The notes: a model not told the origin generated them from the sequence alone. 64,000 bases of DNA from Austropuccinia psidii (GCA_023105745.1 JALGQZ010000001.1:69291991-69355990), one strand, 5' to 3'; shown: positions 1 through 11,740, counted from the stretch's first letter. A program made the numbers and translations.

Positions 1-30
1 GGTGAAGAGTTGAGATTCAAATGATTTCCA

Positions 31-1065
31 TTAATTGAGAAGGTAATTTGGATCTTGATTGGTGAGATTGGAAAGATAAGGCTCAATCCATTTTGCAGCC
101 CTGCCAATGAGAAATGAAGTGGAATAAAGGACCTTCTTTCTGTCTTGAGATAATTTTTCCGGATCATTATGAAAAATCAATTGACAAGACTGAATAAAGC
201 TTCTAACTTTGAAGGCTTGAGTCCCATATAAGCATTCTGGTGCCTTCATAGATAGAGTCTTGAAGGCTGGTGGTCTTGATGCTTCAGAGGATGAAGCTGC
301 TTGAAGATTGGCCATAATCTGAGTCATTTGCTGCATAATGGCCAATAAATATGGTTCATACTGATTAGAGAAAGGCTGATTAGACTGGGCTAGAGTTGGT
401 CCTCCAGTACCTTGGGATGCCTCCACAGGAGCAGGGACACCATCAGTACCATCAGACTCTTCCTCTTCCACAGAACTCTCCTCCTCCTCTTCACCATCTT
501 TACCTGGACCCTTGAAAATGGTCCTTGAAGTTCCTGGAATTCCGCCAACTACTCCTGAGAATGAGCTTGATCTTCTTGGCACTCTTCCTTCCTTCCAAAG
601 TGGGTCCTCTGTCCAATTTGGCCCGCAGTTGAGAAACTGCTGGGGTGCCAACAAGAGGAGCCCTTGGAGTTGGAGTGAGAACAGCTTGAGTTCTGGCCTG
701 AGATCCTGTCTGCCATTGAATTGGGTTGAATGAATTTCCCATGCTTGAAAATGAAATACAGTTCTTGATGGATCCAGACTGTATTGAAATGAATGTGGTT
801 GCCAAGATGGATTGAGTGGAGCTTTGACACTTGACAATTGAATGAATGAATGAACTGCCTCTTGAATCCCTTGAGAATGGTTGAACAGTATTGCCTTTGA
901 GGAATACTGTGAATGAAAGTATCCAATGACATCTTGATGGCGTGATTGGTCTTTGACGCTGAAACACTTGCTCTTGAGCCTTGATGAGTCCTCTGAATGA
1001 TTGGGTGCCTTGATGATGTGATGAGATGTTGGAATGTTGAAATGACCATTTGATATTGCCACCAT
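31..1065 (-). pseudogene. gag: Ty3/gypsy Gag core (Gypsy-C)
   Basis: This is the capsid part of a retrotransposon Gag, the protein that packages element RNA in cytoplasmic virus-like particles. The C-terminal 70 or so codons carry a classic Ty3-type Gag signature: KVRSFIQSCQLIFHNDPEKL, then DRKKVLYSTSFLIGRAAKWI and PYLSNLTNQDPNYLLN. An acidic Glu/Ser run and a Pro/Gln-rich linker precede it. The frame is open for about 344 codons to the window edge, so the C terminus and any zinc knuckle are not visible. The frame upstream of about 1065 is lost, so the protein is not continuous with the N-terminal part at 1140-1792. I am confident of the family but not of a translation start. Confidence 0.8.
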
Positions 1066-1139
1066 TTAATTGCTGTTGAAAAATGATGCATAATGATATA
1101 TAACATCATTTATGGCATGTTGTTTCATTGGAAAGAAGA

Positions 1140-1792
1140 TTACATCCAAAGGTCTTGAGATGGAAAGACAGAGGGGAAAAAGATTGATGTGATGGCTTCA
1201 GAGCTTGGAAAGGTGTTTCTGGGTCCTTTCGGGTTTCTGGCCACTTTTGGGTTCTGAGCCAAAAACTGGCCCAAAAGGCGGGAAAGTGTCTTTTGGACAC
1301 TTTGCGCATTATGAGCCCAAATGGCCAAAAACAGCCATTTGGGCCATTTCCCCTGGTTTTGAGGGAAATTACCAGAAATACCCATTTGGGCATAAATTGC
1401 CGCTATGGCTTCTGGATTGAGGTTAAGGTCCATGAAGGCCCCAAAAGAAAAATGGCCATAAATGGTCCATAAGATGATGACGTGGCCATATTGGCCACTG
1501 GTGATGGATATGGCCAATTGGCCATAAAAGGACTGTGGCTTGATATGCCATACGGAGATCCAAGGATGGAATTTCCATGGTAGTTAAAAGCAGTTATTTC
1601 AGCTTCTGGACTCTGAATAAGAGTTTCAAAGGTTCTGGCTAATCTTTGGGAACTGCTGGAAGTTCTGGCATCCTCCATTTGTGCCTCTCCTCTCGGCTGA
1701 CGTTCTTGTCTTTTGGATTTATGCCTTGAATGTTCTGTTCCAGATCCATTTGATTGGATGGAGTAGTTGCTTCCACTTCTAGTAGGAGTCAT
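1140..1792 (-). pseudogene. gag: Ty3/gypsy Gag N-terminal region (Gypsy-C)
   Basis: The ATG at 1790-1792 opens a frame beginning MTPTRSGSNYSIQSNGSG, followed by a basic Arg/Lys/Gln stretch and SSSQRLARTFETLIQSPEAE. I recall this as the N terminus of rust-fungus gypsy Gag proteins (recall only, not searched). After about 65 codons the Gag-like text stops and the frame runs into GGCCA-rich repeats until a stop at 1403. Another frame then continues to 1140. The Gag N terminus and core are therefore separated by a repeat expansion with frameshifts. The stretch could be a variable spacer natural to the family, because the fragment at 13235-14428 has the same arrangement. Confidence 0.65.
1200..1560. 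repeat. GGCCA/TGGCC-rich degenerate repeat inside Gypsy-C gag
   Basis: There are many copies of GGCC, TGGCCA and CATATTGGCCA-type words on both strands, often as short inverted repeats, with runs such as GGCCCAAAAATGG-like units. The corresponding part of the second gag copy (13850-14400) has the same kind of content. The words are too diverged for a single consensus by eye. The stretch is more GC-rich than the flanking LTR. Confidence 0.6.
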
Positions 1793-2480
1793 TTCATGTC
1801 AATTATAAGAAAAATGGACTAAGAAATGAATTGAATTCACCTGCTGGACCTTTGAAGGGTTCTTTGGTAATTAAATTCCTTGGTGCTGGGCTGGTTTGAA
1901 TTTCTATACTAGACTCCAATGTCTCAGAGTCTGAAGAACTTTCTCTGATGGATGAAACTGGAGAAAAGTAAAAATATAACTTATTTTATCCAACAATAAC
2001 AATAACTTATAAACTCAGCTTATTGGATAAAGTTGTTTTAATGTAATTTATGGAAAATTACATCAAAATTAAGGAAAAATGTCTAAGGATTAAAGAAAAG
2101 AATGTTTTTTAATAAAGATTTTTAAATTTTTTGGTTTGATTTTATATTTTCTATAAATAAAAAATAATTATTCAATTAATCAGTTATCAATCAAAATTGT
2201 ATTATTAACCACTTTATACTAGAATAACTCAAAGAATAAATTTCAAGTCTTTGATGTGAAAAAGCCACTGGTTAGACAAAAGAGATTTATTCCAAGTAAC
2301 TCAATAGTATATTATTTCAAACAATATTATCAATAAAAGTAACTTTGTTAATATTATAAAGATTATTTATAAGGGATAAGTCCCCAAAAATCCCAATATT
2401 AAGATAAAAATGGCAAGTTTGCATCAAAAAAGAGTAAAATAAGGTCTAGAATATGATTTATGTGCCAAAAATTGGTTAAA
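1793..2480 (-). other. Gypsy-C untranslated leader between primer binding site and gag ATG
   Basis: This AT-rich stretch has no long ORF. About 1840-1975 on the minus strand reads as a short Ser/Glu-rich open segment (SSVSSIRESSSDSETLES) followed by a GTGAAT, so a small upstream exon and an intron before the gag ATG are possible. Gypsy-A has a similar acidic segment before its gag ATG (50640-50785). The intron is an inference and the phase does not fit neatly. Confidence 0.35.
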
Positions 2481-2498
2481 ATCATGGCCAGGCCCCCA
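2481..2498 (-). promoter_or_regulatory. Primer binding site of Gypsy-C
   Basis: The minus-strand sequence TGGGGGCCTGGCCATGAT starts two bases after the LTR end. The same block, with one change, follows the 5' LTR of Gypsy-A. It is the expected place and 5'-TGG form for pairing with a tRNA 3' CCA end. I cannot name the tRNA. Confidence 0.6.
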
Positions 2499-2500
2499 AA

Positions 2501-4510
2501 TGTAAGGTTTGTCTATGAAACTCTTGATAATAGTAACAATATCAAGAGTACTATGACTCTCCTCAGTAGAAAAATATAATATAACAAAATATTATAATCA
2601 CAAATTAAATATAATTATTAAAAAAAATTATATTAAAAAAATAAACTTTATTGTTATTATATAATATAATAATGAAGAAAAATATTGATAATTATAATAA
2701 ATTATAATTATTCTATGATTGTTATAGTTACCAACAGTTATAACAATAATAAGTGTAAATCTCTTAATGAGACAATTACACAGGGTAATATAAATATTTA
2801 ACCCTTTATAAATAATATAAATATTATTGACAAAATGAAATCATAACACGCACTGTGCATATATAATTCTTATGGAAAAATTCTATATAAAAAGACTAAT
2901 AATAGATAAAAAAACTATAGAATTTTAGAGAAAAACTTACTTATAATATATATTTAATACAAGAAGTCAAATATAACAGTTATTATATTAAGTAATTATT
3001 ATAAGTTAAAAACATACCAAAAATCAATATTTCAAAGATAAAACAACTTTTTATAATATAAAAATATGAAAAAAGAGCTTTTAAGAGGAATTTGTGGATT
3101 TTAAAAGATATTTTAAAGACAATAATTTTATAAAATAAAATATGTTATTGGTGATTACAACAATAATCTGAATTAAACAATTTCAATTCTTTAGTTTAAA
3201 ATTAATAAAGAATAAAGTAACTCAAGAATTACTTTAATAATAAGATTTTATATGTTAGAAAACTTTACCTGTTTAAATCTCTAATATAATTGGATTGGAT
3301 TGAATTGATGGAGAAAAGTGATGAATAGACTCTTTTTATGTCTGCAGAGAAGCACTCATGATTTATAATGGATATAGAGGGCTTTCTGAGGTCAAAACTG
3401 AAAAACAATTCTTGAAAATAAGGTTCTCAGCTTAAAGTAACTTGTTTTTAATTCCAATTTAAAGTTACTTGTGTTATTCTTAACTCCAAGTAACTTTAAT
3501 CCTCATTTAAGTTAATTATTTGGACTTTTAATATAAAATAATTTCATTTATATTAAATTTCATCACATGAGCAACTTAAAAATGAATTTTTAAGTTCAAA
3601 ATATCCCAAACTCAATTTTGAATTAATTTTTAAAGAAATCTTAATTTTCTCTAAGCATAATTAAAAGATTAATTTTCCAGGCTAATTACCAATACACATT
3701 TTTATAAGAGATACTTGAAATTTAATTTATCCACAGATAATATTTAATTGTAAACTGTGTGGAATTTTCAATAAAATCCATCAATATTTGGATTTTTAAT
3801 GAATTTTTGAGGTTATTGCTATTTTCCCATGTAAAATAGCAATACACACTAAACCCCAACTTTTGATAAGGTTTTAATGCTTGTAAATTTAAACTTTTAA
3901 GCTTAAAGAAGTTTTTACAGTTCTTAAAACTTTAATTTTAAGCTTGCATATTGGGATTTACCCTTTGGAAGCGTGAAATTCCGCCCAAATTGGGATAAAA
4001 ACAGTTTAAACTTTAAGGTTTGATCAAAGTCTAATCTTAAAGTTTAAATAAGGTTGAAAATCCTCCACTACAGGTTGACAAACTTAATTGAATCCTTTCA
4101 GATCCAAAGAGTTGGGTACCCCAGCTCTGTTTGGTCTTTTTCCTTTGTCCCACATTTTTGCGTGGATCTTGCCCTTTTATTTATTTAAAGCCATACTATG
4201 GCCTTAAACACTTTTAAATTGAGTCCAGGCAGGATTTACATCCTGTATGGAAAATCCTTAGCCAATTCAGTAGATATACACAACACCTCAATGTTAAGTA
4301 AAATTTTGGTATATTTTCATAAACCTTATGCAACTTCAAATTTTGGCTTATTTAGGCTTAAATTTAACAATTTTAAAAAAATGTTAAAAAAGTTACACTA
4401 GTACTGTGAGATTCTTAAATCTTCCAATAACTTAAGAAATCAGTATTTTTGGGTATAACACCCTATGGGTGTACCCTAGGTTATTTTTGGTGTAGAATCC
4501 AAAAATGACA
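2501..4510 (-). repeat. 5' LTR of Gypsy-C
   Basis: The LTR-sense strand (minus) runs from TGTCATTTTT at 4510 to AACCTTACA at 2501, giving TG...CA termini and about 2010 bp, close to the length of the Gypsy-A LTRs. It is extremely AT-rich and has no long ORF. The short open stretch at 4198-4401 on the plus strand lies inside it and is not a gene. The inner end is firm because it joins the primer binding site; the outer end is inferred from the TG dinucleotide and length. Confidence 0.65.
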
Positions 4511-4635
4511 TAATAATTATAACTTTGTTTATCCAAAAAAAAGTTATACTTATTTTTTGTTATTTTTTATTTTAATTTCAACTGAAAAGTCTGTTCAAGA
4601 CTAAATAAGCTGTATATAAAGCTATTTGTGGCCTT

Positions 4636-5990
4636 ATGGGTATGTCATATATAGCTCACAGTGTCACACTATTTATTCAAGAATTCCATGACTTTCCACA
4701 TATGGAGGACTTAAGTGAATACAGAACTAAAAAAAGGGTAGCTAGCACAGCTTGGTGGCCTCAGTGGGGACCAGTGCTGAGTGAATACATTAAAACTTGT
4801 GACATATTCCAGAAGGCCAATGGGAACATCAGAAAAATTATGGGATACTCCAACAAATATAGTAGCCCAAACATCCACTAGTTATGCTTAAGATGGACTG
4901 GGTAACAGCACTTGTGCCAGATGGAAAAGAGAACCTAAATTCCTGCCTAGTAATTTCAGACATATTTATCAAGAGTGTTAGATGCCTGTCATGTCATTAG
5001 GAGGAGAGGGCTATTGACATGGCCCTAATATTTATGAATAACATTACAGAAACCTCTTAAGTTTTCAAAGTAATAATCACTGATAGGGACCCTAAATTAA
5101 CTTCATAATTTTGGACAAATATCTATGACATGCTTGGGGCTAAGCTTCTATTCTCCACAGCATGCCATCCACAAACAGGAGAACTAGCTGAAAGGATTAT
5201 CTAAACAATCGAGGACATCATAAGAAGGTGTTGTGCATATGTCATGGAGTATAAATACAATGAAGTATATTCCCATGACTGGTTCCCACCTCTACCAGCT
5301 ATATAGTTGGCTTACAATATCATCCAGCCATCAACCACATAGAAATCCCCCTCTCTGATAAAGAAAGGGTAGAACCCCTTTTTACCAGTGGATCACCTGA
5401 AGAAGAATCTACTACCAATCCACCCAAAATTAAAATACTTCCATTGAATGTTAAAAAAGGCATCTGATACAGAAAAAAATGCATATCTGAAGCAAAGGGT
5501 ACCACAGGAACAGATAAGACAAGAGTCATAAAGAACCTGACCTCTAGGAGGGTTCCCAGGTGCTAATATCTACTCTAAAGTTCAATAAATTCAAAGGCCT
5601 TTAGAAAATCAGAAACTCATTTGTAGAACACCTCACTATCACAAGTGTGATAGGGTAAAATTCAGCCAAGGTGAGATTTACTGAGGAATGTTCAAGGAAA
5701 TATGAAGTTTCGCCTGTGAGCCTGGTGAATCCCTACCACCAGACTGAGGAGGCAAATATACCTTCCAGAAGAAAAACCTAGAATCCACAGGACATAGTGG
5801 AAATTGAGAACCCACCTGGACCAGTGAGGAAAACATCAAGGGAAGGAAGATCAGAATTCATAGCAAAGACCATATAAAACACCTTTTGAGGATCAAGAAC
5901 CAGAAAGCTGAAAAAGATAAATTGTTATCAGAGGAAACATTACCAGATGATAGCCTTTCCTTGAGTAGATTTAGAGTCTCTAGGAAGACT
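4636..5990 (+). pseudogene. pol: Decayed Ty3/gypsy integrase and C-terminal domain
   Basis: The plus strand reads an integrase that splices element cDNA into chromosomes. The zinc-binding HHCC region comes first (FHDFPHMEDLSEYRTKKRV ... WWPQW ... CDIFQKAN; one Cys is replaced). The catalytic core follows (MDWVTALVPDG, ITDRDPKLTS, TACHPQTGELAERI), so all three acidic residues are recognisable. After it come LLPIHP-type and GPF-like segments (PVSLVNPYHQTEE at about 5720). At least six stops and several frameshifts interrupt it. The order matches Gypsy-A integrase at 55300-56630, but divergence is much greater, so this is an old, separate copy. Nothing upstream of the zinc-binding region survives, because the Gypsy-C LTR abuts it. 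Confidence 0.75.
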
Positions 5991-7052
5991 GAAAAGTCTC
6001 ATCAATGATGAGCCATTTTTAGAGTGAGGGTATGTAAGCCTGAGGCGTGAAACCAGAGTACCAAAATGACACCAAAATGCCCTAAGAAAATGCTAGAGAA
6101 AAATTCCCACTACTCAATAATGGAGTCAAAATAGCTCACAGTGGAATTAAAAAGAAAGAGGAAAGTAAACGCATTAAAAATGAACAACTCCAATAACCAT
6201 AGTATAAGAAATATCAAAAGTATTCCAGCTCAAAGGAAGAACATAGCATAAACCTTATTTTTCACCTCTCATCTAAAATCTAGAGAAATAGGTAGGACCA
6301 CATTGAATGGGTGTTCAAATTGTATCTCTTAATTAAGGCTATCTGATGGTACTACCTGAACTAGGCTAGCATCAAACTTACAGAGGTTAGAGCCAGCCAT
6401 AGTCAAAATAATGGTGTATGCAATATTCACCTCTCATCTAACCTCTACAGCTTTAGTGTAATACACCTAAATTGAGGTCATTTTTGGAAGAGGATAGACA
6501 TAGACGTAATATTGTATCCTTTACAATTCTTTTTCCCATCTAGAAAAAAGGCCATTAGGGAAAGTTTCTGAGTACATTAGCTTAATACAGGCTTCATATA
6601 AAAGCCATATTCTTATAATGTATTTGAAGCTGGTATCACTTTTCCATAATGAATTGTATGTATACCAAATGAAACATAATTGTGTAGAAATCATCAAGGG
6701 CTACAAAATGTGCCACTTTTGAAAACATTTTCAAAAATTACAATTTTATAGGAGCTTTGAGGTCAAAATCTCACAATATTTGAAAACACCAATATTGTGG
6801 GATAGTCTCCCATACAATTGAATATGACATGTCAATACCACAAAAAAGTGTGTTTATACTTCAATGTCTTTTCTTATGACTAATATGGGGTCCACTGATG
6901 CATGATATACAGCTTGTCATTTGTCCAGCTTGTCAGAACATGCCTGTAAGGACCACAAGAGAAAATTAGCACTCTGTATTAGGGAGAGGTAACCAGATGT
7001 GGTCTCAAAGCCACATCTGAGCCCAATACAGGTAATACAGGACTATGAGAGA
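5991..7052. other. No gene recognised; possible 3' remains of the gypsy copy at 4636-5990
   Basis: This is AT-rich sequence with no convincing coding frame. It follows directly from the gypsy integrase remnant, so it may hold that element's 3' untranslated region and LTR, but I found no second LTR to compare. The one structured piece is the hairpin at 6974-7031. Confidence 0.4.
6974..7031. repeat. Two-tier inverted repeat (hairpin)
   Basis: The inner arms CAGATGTGG (6994-7002) and CCACATCTG (7011-7019) are perfect with an 8-base loop. The outer arms CTGTATTAGG (6974-6983) and CCCAATACAG (7022-7031) have one mismatch. It lies 26 bases left of the Copia-1 boundary. Confidence 0.6.
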
Positions 7053-7057
7053 AACAA

Positions 7058-7623
7058 TTTAGTAGTTTAATTGAGTGTTAAATGCTTTATTGCAACACCG
7101 TACAAAATTCAGTAGCAGTAATTTTTAAACAGAAAAAACATATTGTGCAAGTGTGATTTGTTGTATTTAAATGGATCAAATGGTAGTTTATGTACCTTAA
7201 ACAGTACTTTAAGCTTAATATTTGACTAGACAGAAAATCTTTGACTCAAAACTGGTTTGTCAAGGATACTGCTAGTCTATTAGCTATCATACCTAATTGC
7301 TAATATCTACCTTATAATTTGAATTTTAATGAGAGTAATTACCTCAACTAGTAATAGCTCTAGCTAATTAAGTTCTTGATTTTTACTAGCTAGTTCAATT
7401 ATTAGTAGGAATGGGTTTTTTCTAATAACAGGATTTTAAATGATGATTAAATTACTGAAAAAACTTCTTAGCAATTAGAATTAATGAGAAAAAAAACTCG
7501 TACCTCCTTCTCCTTCCTTCTTCACCCTGGTCTTTAAATATTGAATTGCTGACTATGCGCATAGTATCTGTCGAGATCGCAGATATGAACCTTAAATTCA
7601 CAGTAAATTTAATAATGACATCA
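7058..7623 (-). repeat. 3' LTR of Copia-1
   Basis: 566 bp. On the minus strand it begins TGATGTC. Its inner edge meets the polypurine tract and its outer edge meets target duplication AACAA. The terminal dinucleotide has decayed from TG to TT on the plus strand (7058-7059) compared with the other LTR. Confidence 0.88.
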
Positions 7624-7633
7624 CCCCCTGTTG
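7624..7633 (-). promoter_or_regulatory. Polypurine tract of Copia-1
   Basis: The minus strand reads CAACAGGGGG directly before the 3' LTR. This is the usual position of the RNase H-resistant primer for plus-strand DNA synthesis. Confidence 0.6.
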
Positions 7634-8222
7634 ATATGTACTGTGTGAATCATTTTAAGCATCTGTCTTTATTTTTTACCTTTGTTGTAGCAAGTGGATT
7701 TGTTAGTAGGTCAGCAATCATCAGTTGGGTTGAGATGTGTGCGATTTTCATCAGTTTCTTTTTTATCATGTCTCTTACATATTTAAATCTTATTTTAATG
7801 TATTTTTAATTTGAGTTTAATTTTGCTTCTTGTGCTATGAAAACCGCACCTGCATTGTTGTTTAACAATACTGGAGTAAAAATGTCTATTCCTATTGACG
7901 TTAGGAAGTTGGATATTCATTGTACCTGTTTCTAACATTTATTAACTGCAACAAATTCAGCTTTTGTCATTTATTGTTCCCCTATTGACTTCTTTTTTGT
8001 ATACCATGACACTGGATTTCCAAATAGAGTGACAACATATCCAGAGGTTAACTTTCATGTGATAGCGGAATTTGCATAGTCTGCATCTTCCCACCCAATA
8101 AGGTCAGCTACTTGGTTATTTTCTTTGGTGTAATTGATACCCATTCTGCTTGTACCTTTGAGGTACCTCAGTACATTTTTTACTAGCTGCCAGACTGTGC
8201 TGGTGGGCTTGTTGACATGTTG
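7634..8222 (-). pseudogene. pol: Copia-1 RNase H and Pol C terminus
   Basis: The minus strand shows the copia RNase H order: NVLRYLKGTSRMGI, then GWEDADYANS (first catalytic Asp region), SGYVVTLFGNPVSWYTKKK, TKAEFVAVNKC (catalytic Glu) and LLNNNAGAV, where an Asp is expected but Asn is seen. Near the end come KYIKIRFKYVRDMI and ADLLTNPLA, the usual tail of copia Pol. RNase H would remove genomic RNA during cDNA synthesis. Several in-frame stops make this a pseudogene. It continues from the reverse transcriptase at higher coordinates and ends at the polypurine tract. Confidence 0.75.
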
Positions 8223-9700
8223 TTACAGTACATTCACAGTGAACACCATATCCAGTCTGGTATGAAGTGCAAGGTAGCTCAACATTCCAATGGCTTTCTG
8301 TACATAGCTTTCCTTTATTGGGGAAAATTCTTCTTCTAGTATGTGCCTGATGTTCATAGGCGTAGGAGTCTTGATTGGGTTTGAGTTGATCATGTTAAAC
8401 TCATCCAGTATTTTCTTGGAGAAGTCTTCTTGGTGCATAGTTAGTGATTCATTGTTCCATTCAAGAGTGTACCCCAGATGATTGTTTGGTCTTTCATTTA
8501 TTTTTAGCTTGTACTTTTGGGATAGTTTTTTAGCATTGTTTTTATACTTTCTCTTGAATCACCAACTACTAGTCCATCATCAATGTGCATATGTATGTAT
8601 ATAGTTTTTTCTTTTTTGAAGAATAGTGATTTGTCACTGTTTCATTAATAAATTCCAATGTTGTTTAAAATTGATCATAGGTGAGATTGCCATCGGCAAG
8701 GTGCTTATTTAGTGCCATATAGAGACTTGTTACGCTTCCACACCCACAATTCTTTCCCTGATATCTCAAATTTTTGCACCTGTGAGACATATAATGGAGC
8801 ATCAATTACCCCATAGAAGAATGCAGTTTCAACATCAAACTGAAATATATGCATATCTCTATTTATAGCCATTGATAGTAGGATCTTTAGAGACTATTTT
8901 CTAGCAACAGTTGAGTATGTGTTGAACTAATGGATCATATGTTCTTGATTATGCCCAAAACACACCCATTGTGCTTTGTACCTTGTATTTCCTCCAAATT
9001 CATGTTTTTCTTCACTAGATGCCACATACCTCCAATAATATATTCATCCTTGGGAGGTGGTACGAGTGTGCTAGTGTTTTTTGTGGTCAGAGATTTTAAT
9101 TCTTCTTACATTTCATCTTTCCAGTGTTATAGCTCTTCTTTGTTTTACATAGCTCAGAGATAGGGATAGTTTCATTTAGAATAATGGTTTCACCATCAGG
9201 TTCAGAGTTTCCAATAAGGTGTGCCATATTTTGGTCTTTTTGTTGGTTTCTAATAGTTTTTTTATGATGTTGGTTGTACTTATTATGCTCTCAATGTTCC
9301 TTGGAGGAGTATAGTAGTGAGGTACATAAGTATAACCTTTTTTGTTTTTTCTTGTTGTTTTGTCTGAATTGTTGAATTGGGTTTATTTTTAACTTTTTCC
9401 ACTATAGCTGGAGGGCTAGGTGGGTTAGAGACTGTTGTACTGGTTTTAGGTCTGTCAAGTGCAGTGGTTGTCAAAATGAATAGTGGTTATATTATTATAG
9501 AGTCTGATGGCTTGTATTGCAGAGGGCTTATTTCACTCATTGATAAGGTAATGAGATACTTTTTGAGAAATTTCTTGCTTCCATATTCAAATGTGAGCTG
9601 GGTTATGGAGAAATCTCTGCTAATTACAATTTTTCTTGAAGTGGGGTCAAAAAACAGCATTCTATCAGAGTACCTTTCATACCCAAGGTACAGAGGTTTG
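8223..9700 (-). pseudogene. pol: Copia-1 reverse transcriptase with proline-rich linker
   Basis: A Pro/Thr-rich linker (about 9280-9475, TSTTVSNPPSPPAIVEK) follows integrase. The reverse transcriptase motifs are then visible: FQFDVETAFFYG (first catalytic Asp) near 8840, LYVSQ, WKRNKSLYG, and MHIDDGLVV near 8590, which is the YxDD box with His in place of the usual Val. The last clean segment is 8223-8438 (MHQEDFSKKILDEFNM ... AIGMLSYLALHTRLDMVF). Frames change several times and stops are frequent. The motif order is unmistakably copia, and the gene is dead. Confidence 0.78.
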
Positions 9701-9785
9701 GAGGGAGGCAGTTGTTTTGATGCATAAATACCTTGATGCCAAATGGTATTAGTGAGTCAATTTGTCTTAAACATTAAATCATCAT

Positions 9786-10317
9786 TTAATGAGTTTTAAG
9801 TATACTAAAAGGGGATTTCCAGCGAAGGGCTCTTGAAGTGAGTAGTTTGATAATTGTTGATGCATGGTTAGCCGCTTCATCCCAAAAATTAATGGGAAGA
9901 CTGCATTGGGCTAGTAGACAGCATATTTTTATAAGCAGGGATTGATTAAACCTTTCAGAAAGACCATTTGATTTGGGGCTGTCATCTGGTTCCCTTTCAA
10001 AAGATATTCCCAGCTTACCGCACTCTGTTGTAAACTTATTCAAGGAGAACTCTCCTCCATGGTCGGAGTGTAGGTACAAGGGATAGTTCCCTGTTTTTTT
10101 TTTATCTCCCTGATGAATCTAATGGGATTTTTTTCAGCATGATACTTACTTGATAGTAACATAATCCTGTTAAACTGTGAAAAGTCATCAATTATTACAA
10201 GTACATATTGTGCTGAGTTTTTTGCATAGGATTTTATTTCAAGGAGGTAAAAAAGAATTTTTTTAATGGTCTACAGCCTGCAGGAATGGGATTTTTGTGC
10301 AGATCTCTTTTCAGTTT
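9786..10317 (-). pseudogene. pol: Copia-1 integrase catalytic core
   Basis: The clean part (9786-10079) reads MYLHSDHGGEFSLNKF, the second catalytic Asp region, then SPKSNGLSERFNQSLL with the catalytic Glu, and PINFWDEAANHAS, all standard for copia integrase. The part with the first Asp (about 10100-10317) is only partly readable because of frameshifts and a poly-T run. The D and E residues that can be seen are intact, so inactivation comes from broken frames rather than loss of these residues. Confidence 0.82.
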
Positions 10318-10800
10318 TCACTTGGTGCAGATTTCACACTTGGTTGCGTATTCTGTATCAAGACTAGGCATGTTGTTGTATTTTAAGAATTTCTTAAGAT
10401 ATTTTTCAGAGGGGTGTCCTAATAGGATTTGCCAATCTTTCTTGGATAAAATCTCCACATGTGTTTTTGAGGGTTTAATAAATGAGATGTATAGTTTCCT
10501 TTTCCTGGAGAATTCTATTACTATCTTTTCACCGCTTCTCAGTATCAGTTTTTGGTTTTTGTGAGAAACTCTTATGCCTTGATCTCCAAGCTGTGATAGT
10601 GATATGAGATTAGTGTTTCCATTTGGTGCGTAGAATACAGGCTGGATAATGGTCCCATTCGAATTTAGTTTTCCTATGTGAGTAATAGATGCGGAGCCAG
10701 AGAAAGTCTTTATCAACATTTTTATAGGTTTGCAATCTATTAGTATTTTTAGATTTGAGATAGTTGTTGTTGAAGCACCAGTGTCAAGTATAGATTTTTG
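10318..10800 (-). pseudogene. pol: Copia-1 protease and pre-integrase (zinc-binding) domain
   Basis: At about 10760-10800 the minus strand reads SILDTGASTT, the Asp-Thr-Gly active site of a retropepsin that would cut the polyprotein. The clean frame at 10318-10719 continues through NTNLISLSQLGDQGIRVSH, then the GAG-pre-integrase motif DWQILLGHPSEKYLKKFL and CEICTK, giving the His and CxxC ligands of the integrase zinc-binding domain. A frameshift separates the DTG segment from gag at 10749-10985. Confidence 0.8.
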
Positions 10801-11740
10801 GGAACATTATTTATTTCTTCTCCTACATAAAAGCCGCTTTCGCCATCAATATCATCATCTGTTGATGATAGTGATGATCCGTTGTCAACTTGGTTCATAC
10901 AGTCCCCGTAATGTAATTTTAGTAAGAGTTGAATATTTGATTCCATCTGTTTAAATAATCTGTCAATATTGTTTTCCTTATTCATTCTGGTTGGTGTGGC
11001 ACCTGACAGTGTTTTTTGGTTTGGTTGTTATTTTGATTTTTGTTGGAACTTGCTCTTTTTATTTTTTAAGTTAGATACATTGAAGACACTGTCATTGTTC
11101 CCTGAGGCACGTTGCATGTGCTTAGATAGCAGTCTTTTAACCACTGTTTGTATATTGAATGTTCCAACATCATACAGATTCTGAATAAGGCTTGTTAGAC
11201 TGTCACCATGCTTGAGACTGCGCAGTAGGAACCCTGCTGCAGAACCTTCTGTGATGTTTACAAGTTTATTTGTGTTAGCAACTAGACATTTGAATGTTGT
11301 GTACTTTTTCTGAAATCATAAAACATGTTCCTTTACCGATGTGCCAGGATCATAGATTGTGTCCATTTCAAAAAGAGTATTGCACAGCAAGATTACTGAG
11401 GTTTGGCCACATGCTTCGCTCATTGTTCTAATTGCTTTGACAAAATCTTTTTCATCTTAAAATAGCAGTTGAAGGTCTTCATGTACAGTGTTGTACAAGG
11501 TGGACATGGCAAACACATTGTTTACCTTATATTCTGGCAACATTTTGTTGCTCTTTACCCATTCCTCATTGAATATATCATCATATCCTTTATAAGTAAA
11601 TAGAAACATGAGTTGTTCAAACCACTGCATCCAATTTTCCCCATTCAGCATTTTTACCCTCATCTTTGAGGGGCTGTCATCATATGATTCAATTGTGGGT
11701 TCATCTTGGATTGATGTGATTATTCTTTGATTGGACGATG
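10749..11740 (-). pseudogene. gag: Copia-1 Gag
   Basis: The minus strand reads a copia Gag. It begins with KMLNGENWMQWFEQLMFLF, the usual (L/M)xGxNWxxW signature of copia Gag near its N terminus, then HEDLQLLF, SVKEHVL and NLYDVGTFNIQTVVKRLL. The last part (10749-10985) is MNKENNIDRLFKQMES followed by an acidic SSTDDDIDGESG stretch before the protease. One stop falls at 11457 and others follow. I see no CCHC knuckle. The likely start lies near 11750, close behind the primer binding site, but no clear initiator ATG is preserved. Confidence 0.72.

Larger units (their letters stand above)
1..4510 (-). mobile_element. Gypsy-C: 5' portion of a Ty3/gypsy LTR retrotransposon, cut by the window start
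   Basis: On the minus strand the order is LTR (4510 to 2501), primer binding site, a leader of about 690 bases, and gag running off the left edge. The inner LTR end (…AACCTTACA) and the primer binding site match those of Gypsy-A at 50136, so the two belong to related families. The outer LTR end is placed at 4510, where the LTR-sense strand reads TGTCATTTTT. The target duplication and all of pol lie outside the window. Gag is frameshifted, so this copy is probably inactive. The family call is firm; the outer boundary is accurate to perhaps 20 bases. Confidence 0.8.

Noticed and set aside
549..1109. A 186-codon minus-strand ORF overlapping Gypsy-C gag in another frame
   Set aside because: The frame at 31-1065 carries the recognised Gag core. 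The overlapping frame is a shadow that contains part of the same diverged gag text through frameshifts.
7546..7809. Plus-strand ORF with hydrophobic segments near the Copia-1 3' LTR
   Set aside because: It lies across the LTR and antisense to RNase H. The hydrophobic residues follow from T-rich sequence and no gene is implied.
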